A stretch of 64,000 nt of DNA, taken from the NCBI RefSeq assembly GCF_900079725.1, contig NZ_LT599032.1, positions 3,666,856 through 3,730,855 on the forward strand. The letters are read 5' to 3'. The notes beneath the pieces are model-generated. The model searched no databases. It was not told the origin of the DNA and saw only the letters and a program-made list of their open reading frames with translations. Source of the DNA: an uncultured Dysgonomonas sp. GTDB taxonomy: Bacteria; Bacteroidota; Bacteroidia; Bacteroidales; Dysgonomonadaceae. A program made the position numbers and the translations under genes. Positions 47,235 to 55,192 of the stretch are shown in pieces; position 1 is the first letter of the stretch; each line of letters opens with the position of its first letter.

Positions 47235-48491
47235 ATGAAAACTAACCGACGAAATTTTTTAAAAACTTTAGGGGCATTCACTGCTCTGACAATCATTCCC
47301 CGGCAAGTGCTGGGAAATGGCTATATAGCCCCCAGCGACCAACTGACTAAGGGCATAATTGGTACAGGAAATATGGGACGCGGGCATCTTAAATATGCTG
47401 GTACACGTTTAGTCGCAGTTTGCGATGTAGATAAGAAACACCTGGAATTAGGTAAAAACCTTGTCACAGACAAAATAGCGGCATATCATGATTTCAGGGA
47501 TCTCATTATGGATAAAAATGTCGATATTGTCCATATAGCGACACCTCCGCACTGGCATGGTATCATGTCGGTAGAAGCTGCCAAAGCTGGAAAAGATATT
47601 TGGTGCGAAAAACCCATGACCCGTACTATAGGAGAGGGTAAAAGGGTGATGGAAGCTGTAAAACAATATGGAAACATGTTCCGGCTGAATACATGGTTTC
47701 GTTTCAAGGATAATTTTTATGGATTGGGAACCCCAGTCCAGCCATTAAAGAAGTTGGTACAGAGTGGTATGTTAGGCTGGCCGTTGAAAGTAACGATAAG
47801 TAAACATACAGGATTCGACTGGAAATTCTTTTGGGTAGGAAAGGAGTATCTCGAACCGCAACCTGTTCCTGAAGAACTGGATTATGACATGTGGCTCGGG
47901 CCCGCGCCGTACAAACCATATAACTCTCACCGTGTTCATAGTACATTCCGTGGTTATTGGGATTATGATGGCGGAGGATTAGGTGATATGGGACAGCATT
48001 ACATAGACCCCGTTCAGTATTTTTTGGGTAAAGACCATACAAGCCCTGTGAAAGTGGAAGTAGATGCACCTCAGCAGCACCCCGATGCCATTGGAGTCTG
48101 GCGCTCTATAACTTATACCTACGATGATGGTTGCCAGATAGTATTGTGGGGAGGCGATTATGGAAACCCTGATACTCCTTATATATCAGGCCCTAAGGGA
48201 AATGTATACAAGAATTTCGTATGTGATATCCCTGATTGGGAGAAAAAACTGGCTGACTACCCTGAACCGGAAGCTCAGGTCACAGACTTTATAGAAAGTG
48301 TGAAAACCCGTAAAATATTTGCCCTCAACGAGCAAAACGGATTCAGGTCTGCAACTATTGTGAATATGGGACTTGTGGCATTAAGGTTAAACCGCACATT
48401 GCATTTCGATCCGGTGAAACTTGAGTTTATCAATGATGAAGCGGCAAACCGTCTGGTGGATCAGCCAATGCGCTCTCCGTGGAATATATAA
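47235..48491 (+). CDS. Gfo/Idh/MocA-family oxidoreductase with Tat-type signal
   Basis: This encodes 418 residues. The N-terminus MKTNRRNFLKTLGAF carries a twin-arginine motif and hydrophobic stretch, so folded, cofactor-loaded export is likely. A Rossmann motif (GIIGTGNMGRGH), the family EKP motif (WCEKPMTRT) and a C-terminal oxidoreductase domain (GLGDMGQHYIDPVQYFLG) follow. Members oxidise or reduce sugars with tightly bound NAD(P). The next gene encodes a DUF1080 protein, a family linked to 3-keto-glycoside hydrolysis, and Gfo/Idh/MocA enzymes make such 3-keto sugars, so the two may work in sequence. The exact substrate is unknown. Confidence 0.9.
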   Translation: MKTNRRNFLKTLGAFTALTIIPRQVLGNGYIAPSDQLTKGIIGTGNMGRGHLKYAGTRLVAVCDVDKKHLELGKNLVTDKIAAYHDFRDLIMDKNVDIVHIATPPHWHGIMSVEAAKAGKDIWCEKPMTRTIGEGKRVMEAVKQYGNMFRLNTWFRFKDNFYGLGTPVQPLKKLVQSGMLGWPLKVTISKHTGFDWKFFWVGKEYLEPQPVPEELDYDMWLGPAPYKPYNSHRVHSTFRGYWDYDGGGLGDMGQHYIDPVQYFLGKDHTSPVKVEVDAPQQHPDAIGVWRSITYTYDDGCQIVLWGGDYGNPDTPYISGPKGNVYKNFVCDIPDWEKKLADYPEPEAQVTDFIESVKTRKIFALNEQNGFRSATIVNMGLVALRLNRTLHFDPVKLEFINDEAANRLVDQPMRSPWNI

Positions 48492-48515
48492 TGGTTTAAT
48501 CTTAAAGTGATTTTT

Positions 48516-51323
48516 ATGAAAAAGATATATTTATTATGTTTAGCTTATATATATTGTCTCATGGCTGTTTGCCAGACTCCGGTGGGGAGAACGGTTGAGA
48601 CTATCGTTGCTGATGTTCTGGCACAGATGCCCGCTCAGAATGCGGAACAATACAATCTGCTGTTAAATGATCTGGCTTCGACAAAAGAAGAAGGTGTTTT
48701 TCAACTGATAAAAATGATAAACCCTCCCGGTAAAGGAAGCAATGCTCAGGTGGAATATGCCCTGAACGGGCTTTCCTACTATGTTTCTGCTGAGGGACAG
48801 GATGCAAATCGTATAACTGTTTCTAATGCTTATATAAAAGCATTGGATATGACTGATAATAAGGATGTCAAAGCCTTTATTATTCGTCAGCTCCAAATCG
48901 TAGGAAAAGATGAAGCTATAGAGAAGCTGTCGTCGTTTATTAGTGATGAATCTTTAAGTGGCCCGGCCTGCCGTGCATTGGTTTCGATCAAATCCGACGA
49001 TGCGGCCAAGGCTCTGCTGAACGCTCTTACTACGGTGGCTAATCAAAAGACGAAAAAAGATATTATCGAAGCTATCGCTGAAATGCAAATAGCAGACGCG
49101 GAAGGAAAATTGCTTGCTATATTGAGCAATGATAAGGACGATGATATACGGAAAGCCACAATGTATGCTTTAAGCCGTTGCGGATCAAAGGCTTCTTTAA
49201 AAGATTTGTCCTTAGCTGCGGAGAAGGCGGGTTATGCGGTAGATAAATCAGGGGCGACAGAGGCTTACATCGCTCTGCTGAAAAGATTACTTGATAAGGG
49301 TGACACAAAAGATGTGACCAAGGCGGCGAATGATTTAATGAAAAAAGCTGAAAAAGCAGGTCAGAGACATACACGTGAAGCCGCTTTGCAAATACTGATG
49401 AGTGCCAATCCCGGCGATGCGTTAAAATTATTACAGGCTGCACTGAAAGAGGATGATAGGAATTATAGGTTTGCTGCTCTGAATTTTGCATCGGAATTTG
49501 CTTCCGGAAATATGTATAAAGAACTATTAAAGACGATGCAAAAAGCACAGCCGGCAGTAAAAACAGATATTACCAACTGGATTTTACAGGAGTGCGCAGA
49601 TGAAAAGAAGAAAGCATTAATAGGTTCCTTCGCTACAGATATATTCATTGAGCAGTTAGGAAACAATGATATGGTACTGAAAAATGCGACGATAGATGTT
49701 TTGGTCAGAATCGGAGGGCATAAACCTATACTGGCTTTAGCGGATTTGCTGGCATCTGATGATAAAGAAGTTGTGTCGATGGCTAAAAATGGCCTGTTAT
49801 CTACGAATGGAAATATCTCTGCTGCTATTGTTCCCGTAATGGATAAGGCGACCAATGACGGGAAAGTTGCCGCCTTGGAATTACTGGCAGCCCGAAAAGC
49901 ATCGAAATATGGTGATATAGTATTCGGCTTATTGACATCGGATTCACAAGATGTAAAAGCGGCAGCCTATGCAGCGCTGAAAGATGTCAGTACCTCCGGT
50001 AACTTATCCGGTCTGTATGGATTGCTAGAGAAATCCGATGCATCTTTCGTTTCCCCGGTTCAGCAAGCTATAATAAATTCATTATCGGAATATCCTGCAG
50101 ATAAGCAGGTGACTTTGGTTATTAACCAGATGGATAAAACTTCTTTAGATAAAAAATATCTGTATTATCCAGTCTTAGCCGCTACCGGAGATAAACAGGC
50201 TTTAAAAATAATATCCGAAGGCTTCAAAAATTCTACTGGCGAAGCTCAGGAAGTTGCTTTCCGTTCGTTGCTCGACTGGAAAGGTATTGAGGCTGCGAAA
50301 GACTTGTTGGCTATCTGTAAAGATTCCGGCTTGTCCGCTTATTTCGACCGTTCCTTGTCAGGATATATAGGGCTTGTCTCTAACCCTCAGATCAAGGCGG
50401 AAGAACGGTTTGGATATCTTAACAATGCCTTGTCGCTGGCCAGAACCACTGTGCAAAAGAAATCTATATTAACCCAGCTTGGTAAGACCAACGTATATCC
50501 CGCAATGCTGGCGGCAGGAAAATATCTAGATGACACGTCTGTGCAACAGGAAGCTGCCCAGGCTGTAATGACTATAGCTCTGGCCAATAAAGATTTTGCA
50601 GGGAAAAACGTAGAAGATTTATTAAATAAGGTCATCCTTGTTCTTAATAATCCGGATGCTGAATACCAGAAACAGGCTATTCGCGATCATCTGAGTAGTT
50701 TAGTTCCACCTAAACCTTTCCTACTACCGGATGAAGAAAAAAAGGAGGGGTATCTTATACTCTTTGACGGTACTACTATGGACCAGTGGACAGGTAATGT
50801 AACTGACTATATTTTGGAGAATGGTTGTATATCGCTGCATCCGAGCAGCGCTCACGGAGGAAATCTATATACGAAAGAAGAATTTTCCAACTTTATTTTC
50901 CGTTTCGAATTTCAGTTGACCCCTGGTGCCAATAATGGTTTGGGTATTCGTACCCCGATGGAAGGTGATGCCGCTTATGTGGGTATGGAACTACAAATTC
51001 TCGACAATGAAGCTCCTGTGTACAGCAATCTTGCCGTGTATCAGTACCATGGTTCGGTCTATGGTATTATTCCGGCCAAAAGAGGGTATCTGAAGCCTGT
51101 CGGAGAATGGAATTATCAGGAAGTTATCGCTAATGGCGACAACATAAAGATAACTCTTAACGGAACTGTTATCCTTGACGGAAATATAAGAGAAGCTACT
51201 AAAAACGGGATACCTGATAAGAAAAACCATCCGGGACTATTCAACAAAAAGGGGCATATAGGTTTTCTGGGACATGGTTCGCCTGTTAAGTTTAAAAACA
51301 TAAGGATTAAGAATCTGAAATAA
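48516..51323 (+). CDS. HEAT-repeat plus DUF1080 (3-keto-disaccharide hydrolase-like) protein
   Basis: This encodes 935 residues. The ATG at 48516 starts the signal peptide (IYLLCLAYIYCLMAVCQ). Residues about 30-720 are a long alpha-solenoid of HEAT-like repeats (for example DDIRKATMYALSRCG, KEVVSMAKNGLLSTNG). The C-terminal 190 residues are a DUF1080 concanavalin-like domain (GYLILFDGTTMDQWTGN, GGNLYTKEEFSNFIFRFEFQLTPGANNGLGIRTP, GHIGFLGHGSPVKFKNIRIK). DUF1080 proteins include 3-keto-glycoside hydrolases. The solenoid is far longer than the enzyme domain and may bind partners or present substrate. It follows the Gfo/Idh/MocA gene closely and precedes a permease, suggesting one uptake pathway. 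Confidence 0.9.
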   Translation: MKKIYLLCLAYIYCLMAVCQTPVGRTVETIVADVLAQMPAQNAEQYNLLLNDLASTKEEGVFQLIKMINPPGKGSNAQVEYALNGLSYYVSAEGQDANRITVSNAYIKALDMTDNKDVKAFIIRQLQIVGKDEAIEKLSSFISDESLSGPACRALVSIKSDDAAKALLNALTTVANQKTKKDIIEAIAEMQIADAEGKLLAILSNDKDDDIRKATMYALSRCGSKASLKDLSLAAEKAGYAVDKSGATEAYIALLKRLLDKGDTKDVTKAANDLMKKAEKAGQRHTREAALQILMSANPGDALKLLQAALKEDDRNYRFAALNFASEFASGNMYKELLKTMQKAQPAVKTDITNWILQECADEKKKALIGSFATDIFIEQLGNNDMVLKNATIDVLVRIGGHKPILALADLLASDDKEVVSMAKNGLLSTNGNISAAIVPVMDKATNDGKVAALELLAARKASKYGDIVFGLLTSDSQDVKAAAYAALKDVSTSGNLSGLYGLLEKSDASFVSPVQQAIINSLSEYPADKQVTLVINQMDKTSLDKKYLYYPVLAATGDKQALKIISEGFKNSTGEAQEVAFRSLLDWKGIEAAKDLLAICKDSGLSAYFDRSLSGYIGLVSNPQIKAEERFGYLNNALSLARTTVQKKSILTQLGKTNVYPAMLAAGKYLDDTSVQQEAAQAVMTIALANKDFAGKNVEDLLNKVILVLNNPDAEYQKQAIRDHLSSLVPPKPFLLPDEEKKEGYLILFDGTTMDQWTGNVTDYILENGCISLHPSSAHGGNLYTKEEFSNFIFRFEFQLTPGANNGLGIRTPMEGDAAYVGMELQILDNEAPVYSNLAVYQYHGSVYGIIPAKRGYLKPVGEWNYQEVIANGDNIKITLNGTVILDGNIREATKNGIPDKKNHPGLFNKKGHIGFLGHGSPVKFKNIRIKNLK

Positions 51324-51330
51324 ACTATAT

Positions 51331-52623
51331 ATGGAAGCAGCAACCATCGACTGGTATGGAGCCTTGATCGGTCTGGCGATAGCGATCATCCTGATTTTAA
51401 AAAAGCTGAATCCTGTTTATTCTTTATTTCTGGGTGCGATAATAGGATCCCTGATCGGCGGAGCGGATTTCCTGCAAACGACTACCATTATTATTAATGG
51501 AACGCAAAGCATTATCGGTATTGTAGTCAGGGTATTGGCAGCCGGGGTGCTGGCCGGGGTCATGATGGACTCAGGTGCTGCGGAAACCATCGCGCAGACT
51601 ATCGTAAGGAAACTCGGAGGCAGTAAAGCCATTCTTGCCCTTGCCTTGGCGACTATGATAATCACGGCTGTAGGAGTATTTATCCCGGTAGCAGTGCTTA
51701 TTGTTGCCCCGATTGGTTTGTCAGTAGCTAAAACAATGGGGTTTTCCAAGATAGCCCTTCTTTTAGCTCTTTCGGGCGGAGGGAAGGCTGGTAATGTAAT
51801 ATCTCCCAACCCGAATTCTATTGCTGTTGCCAATGGCTTTGGGGTAGAGTTGAGTGATGTCATGCTCTATGGCTTTATCCCTGCGGTTTTCGGATTGCTT
51901 GTGACTGTTTTTGTGGCTACAATGATTAAGAATAAAGGATCGGAGATAAAGGACAGTGATATAAAAATACCTGCCGATACCTCGGATTATCCCCCTTTTC
52001 GCAAAGCGATTGTAGCACCGGCTGTTGCGATATTACTGTTAATGATTAATCCTATTGGTTCTATCTTTGGGATACCTGCATTGCAAAGCCTGAAACTAGA
52101 TGCGATGTATGTACTCCCTATAGCCGGGATAATAGGGTTAATGGCAATGGGAAAGGCAAAGAAAATACTCGATTATACAGCAAGTGGTATGAACCGTATG
52201 ACGGCAACTGTGCTTATACTGATAGGTGCGGGAGCGATAGCCGGATTGATATCCGCATCGGATCTATCTGTAAGGATTGTGGCTCTTATCAATGAATCCG
52301 GAATTTCCGGAACGTTTCTTGCCCCTATTGCAGGTGTATTGATGGCGGCAGCAACCGCTTCAACATCCACAGGGGTGATATTAGCTTCGGGTTCTTTTGG
52401 TAAAGCTATTCTTGATATAGGGACGGCACCTATTGCAGCGGCGGTGATGGTGCACACAGGGGCAACGGTGATAGATCAGCTTCCTCAGGGGAATTATTTT
52501 CATGTAACGGCAGGTTCGATGTATATGTCGATTAAGGAGCGTATGAAAGTTGTTCCGTATGAAGCCATTATAGGTGGGGTTATGACAATTGTTTCTACAA
52601 TTCTGTATGGGTTTATATTTTGA
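51331..52623 (+). CDS. GntP-family permease (gluconate/glycerate-type)
   Basis: This 430-residue inner-membrane protein has about 12 hydrophobic segments and the layout of GntP-type gluconate/organic-acid:H+ symporters. Recognisable stretches are KLNPVYSLFLGAIIGSLIGG, GVLAGVMMDSGAAETIAQTIV, GGGKAGNVISPNPNSIAVANGFG and VMVHTGATVIDQLPQGNYFHVTAGSMYM. It begins 7 bp after the DUF1080 gene, so the two are co-transcribed. The next gene, past a repeat element, is a glycerate kinase, which makes glycerate or a sugar acid a plausible cargo. Cargo is inference. Confidence 0.88.
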   Translation: MEAATIDWYGALIGLAIAIILILKKLNPVYSLFLGAIIGSLIGGADFLQTTTIIINGTQSIIGIVVRVLAAGVLAGVMMDSGAAETIAQTIVRKLGGSKAILALALATMIITAVGVFIPVAVLIVAPIGLSVAKTMGFSKIALLLALSGGGKAGNVISPNPNSIAVANGFGVELSDVMLYGFIPAVFGLLVTVFVATMIKNKGSEIKDSDIKIPADTSDYPPFRKAIVAPAVAILLLMINPIGSIFGIPALQSLKLDAMYVLPIAGIIGLMAMGKAKKILDYTASGMNRMTATVLILIGAGAIAGLISASDLSVRIVALINESGISGTFLAPIAGVLMAAATASTSTGVILASGSFGKAILDIGTAPIAAAVMVHTGATVIDQLPQGNYFHVTAGSMYMSIKERMKVVPYEAIIGGVMTIVSTILYGFIF

Positions 52624-52656
52624 GGAATGAATAATGTTTATTGTTATATAGAATAG

Positions 52657-53362
52657 TTCAATTTCATTAGTCATTTTCTCGCAATGGCATAATTCAAATA
52701 AATTTGATTCTGCCTTCATTGCTTAACGAAAATGTTCTAATCTTCTCGACATAATTCTACTTTTAATTTATATTGGGAATTTTAGCTCAATCCTGCCGCG
52801 CCCTCCCGGGCTTATCCTCACTTTTGGCATTGCCCAAAAGTAAGCAAAAAGCTAGCGCTTCGTTCCTCGGCGACCCAAAACCGTTTTGCCGACTGAATCA
52901 AACACACGGGCTATCGCCCCGTTTGATTCTACGCCGTCTGCAACGGATTGGGTACCCCGCCTGCGGAACTAATGCGCGTCTGCTGACGCACGAATAAGGC
53001 GAAGCCCTTTGAGAAATTAAATATGCGTCAGCCTGGCGCCGTATGCTTCATGGACGGGTACCCGTCAGAAGAGAAAGGCTAAAAAACGAAAACGTGTTTG
53101 AGCTTATCCAAGTATACGGATTATACAAACCTTGGAGCGAGTTTTTTCGTTTAGTCGTCTCTGCTGTTAACGGGTCGGCCATTGAAGCGGGTGCTAAAGC
53201 ATTTTTGGTTCCTTTTGGGGCTTTGGCCAAAAGGAACACAAGGAATTTTAATTCCGCGTAGAAAAAATGCATAGAATAATTGAACATTTTCGTTAAGCAA
53301 TGAAGGCAGAATCAAATTTATTTGAATTATGCCATTGTGAGAAAATGACTAATGAAATTGAA
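52657..53362. mobile_element. Non-coding element of about 706 bp with 81-bp terminal inverted repeats
   Basis: 52657-52737 and 53282-53362 are reverse complements with 80 of 81 bases identical. Between them the DNA is markedly more GC-rich than its surroundings and full of short inverted repeats (for example GGGCTATCGCCCC near 52910 and the palindrome ACGGGTACCCGT near 53055). It has only short open frames that are unlikely to be genes. No transposase is present, so it resembles a large MITE-like element. It separates the permease from the glycerate kinase that would otherwise adjoin it, suggesting insertion into a former operon. Confidence 0.65.
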
Positions 53363-53440
53363 CGTTTTAAGTAGCGAGAGCAGAAGCAAAATTTATTTTG
53401 ATTATGCCGAGTCACGAAAAATGACTAATGAAATTGAATA
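53363..53440. repeat. Diverged extra copy of the element's terminal repeat
   Basis: Directly after the right terminal repeat comes a second, degenerate copy in the same orientation. It ends in the same ATGACTAATGAAATTGAA as the first, with an AAAATTTATTTTGATTATGCC core resembling AATTTATTTGAATTATGCC. It may mark an earlier insertion or a nested element. The region 53441-53502 holds the upstream sequence of the glycerate kinase gene. Confidence 0.55.
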
Positions 53441-53502
53441 TTTAATACCCCAATACAATCGCATACTTTATATAATTTAGTTTAAACAAATATTTATCAT
53501 AT

Positions 53503-54651
53503 ATGAAAAATACCGTTTTTGTTCTCGCTCCCGATTCATTTAAAGGCTCGATGACTGCGAAGCAGGTTTGTGATGCCATGGAACGCGGAATAAAGAAAGT
53601 TTTACCCTATGCGGAATGTATAAAAGTACCCATGGCCGATGGGGGAGAAGGTACAATGCAGTCGCTGGTAGATGCTACAAACGGAACTATCTATGAACTG
53701 GATGTTACAGGCCCTTTGGGTAAACAAGTGAAAGCACGGTATGGAATTATGGGTAATGGCAAAACTGCTGCCATTGAGATGGCTTCTGCCAGCGGAATTC
53801 ACTTTGTAGATGAGGATACGAAAAATCCACTCATTACCACGACTTATGGTACGGGGCAATTAGTCAAAGCGTGTCTCGACAGGGGTGTTCATAAAATTAT
53901 TCTTGGAATAGGAGGGAGTGCTACCAATGATGGAGGAGCAGGCTTTGCTCAGGCACTCGGAGCGAAATTTCTGGATAAGGAAGGACGGGAACTTCCCCCG
54001 GGAGGGGCTGCACTAGCCAGATTGGACAGGATAGATATTTCTTCACTCGACCCGAGGTTGAAAGATGTGGATATTGAAGTTGCCTGTGATGTTACAAATC
54101 CGCTTTGCGGCAAGACCGGAGCGTCTTTTGTTTTTGGCCCGCAAAAAGGCGCAACTGCTGAAATGGTAACGATTCTGGATAATGCACTTGGACATTATGC
54201 AGGAATTGTATTCAAAGACTTGAAAAAAGATGTGAAAGATGTACCCGGTGCCGGAGCCGCAGGTGGTTTGGGAGCCGGATTATTGGCCTTTACCAATGCC
54301 CGTTTGGAAAAAGGGGTTGACATCATCATTAATTATACAAACCTGAAAGAAATCGTGCAAAAAGCGGATATAGTATTTACGGGTGAAGGTGGTATCGATT
54401 TTCAGACACAATACGGGAAAACACCTTTTGGGGTGGCACGGACTGCAAAAGCGGCAGATAAAACAGTGATAGCTATTGCCGGGTATATTGGAGAGGGAAT
54501 CGAACAGTTGTACAGTATGGGGTTTGATGCTATTTTGGGGATTGTGCCCGGTGCAATGACTATCGGGGAAGCAATGAGGAAAGGTGCAGAAAATGTGGAG
54601 AGAACGGTTGAGAATATAGTAAGGTTATTAAATAGCCGCAGCAAGATATAG
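53503..54651 (+). CDS. Glycerate kinase (GlxK/GarK type)
   Basis: This encodes 382 residues. Family motifs are APDSFKGSMTAKQVCDAMERGIKKVLP, VPMADGGEGTMQSLV, LGIGGSATNDGGAGFAQALGAKF, CDVTNPLCG, AAGGLGAGLLAF and FTGEGGIDFQTQYGKTPFGVA. The cytoplasmic enzyme phosphorylates D-glycerate, probably to 2-phosphoglycerate as in the bacterial GlxK/GarK group, feeding lower glycolysis. The upstream GntP-type permease and oxidoreductase suggest a sugar-acid or glycerate route, though an inserted repeat element lies between them. Length is normal for the family. Confidence 0.93.
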   Translation: MKNTVFVLAPDSFKGSMTAKQVCDAMERGIKKVLPYAECIKVPMADGGEGTMQSLVDATNGTIYELDVTGPLGKQVKARYGIMGNGKTAAIEMASASGIHFVDEDTKNPLITTTYGTGQLVKACLDRGVHKIILGIGGSATNDGGAGFAQALGAKFLDKEGRELPPGGAALARLDRIDISSLDPRLKDVDIEVACDVTNPLCGKTGASFVFGPQKGATAEMVTILDNALGHYAGIVFKDLKKDVKDVPGAGAAGGLGAGLLAFTNARLEKGVDIIINYTNLKEIVQKADIVFTGEGGIDFQTQYGKTPFGVARTAKAADKTVIAIAGYIGEGIEQLYSMGFDAILGIVPGAMTIGEAMRKGAENVERTVENIVRLLNSRSKI

Positions 54652-54800
54652 ACAACCCGGAAGCAATTATAAAATATTTATATATATGATTTTTATACTT
54701 TGAATTTTGTAATAAATAATGAATTTAATTATCTGTATGTAAATGATTTGATGTGATATGTGAAAGATAAAAAGTTACTGTTGTAAAATGAGTAGAAACT

Positions 54801-54921
54801 GTAACCTTTGTTACTTTTTAACAAGTCGTAAGTTTTAAGTTATATAAGATACGAGTAGACAAGACACGAGATACAAGTTGATAACTGATGACTAATATAT
54901 CTGTCACCTTTGTTACCTTTT
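54801..54921 (+). repeat. 120-bp dispersed repeat, left copy
   Basis: This repeat is bounded by GTAACCTTTGTTAC at its left end and a TCACCTTTGTTACC variant at its right. Its reverse complement occurs at 60407-60526 with only a few substitutions and one indel. The interior is rich in degenerate ACGAG/ATACAAG words. There are no open frames. The rest of 54652-55192 is AT-rich apart from the palindromic repeat at 55025. Confidence 0.85.
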
Positions 54922-55024
54922 TATGATATGTGCTTGAAAAATAAACGATTAATTAAAAGAGGAAATGTAGAGTTGAAAAAGTATGAAATGTATTATTAAG
55001 TAATCTAAAATATTTACTGTCGTA

Positions 55025-55092
55025 TGTCATCCTGACCACAGGGAAGGATCTCGATTCTAAAGACACGAGATGCTTCGTTCCTCAGCATGGCA
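55025..55092. repeat. Palindromic intergenic repeat
   Basis: The left arm (55025-55053, ending GGAAGGATCTCG) and right arm (55066-55092, starting CGAGATGCTTCG) form an imperfect hairpin of about 27 bp. The pattern TGTCATCCTGA...GGATCTCG / CGAGATGCTTCG...TCAGCATGGCA resembles the dispersed TCATCCTGA-type palindromes often seen in bacterial intergenic DNA. It is about 100 bp before the GH97 gene. Confidence 0.65.
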
Positions 55093-55192
55093 AATTACGA
55101 CAACTAATTCTTCCAATTACTTAATTGCGATTAATTATTTAATTCAGCTTGTTTTCCAAATAATTATTTATAAATAAGAATATAATAAACCA

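Noticed and set aside
52773-53261. Small open frames (52773-52997 +, 53043-53261 +, 53048-53287 -)
   Set aside because: They lie in the structured GC-rich interior of the inverted-repeat element, lack start context and known domains, and look like by-products of its base composition.
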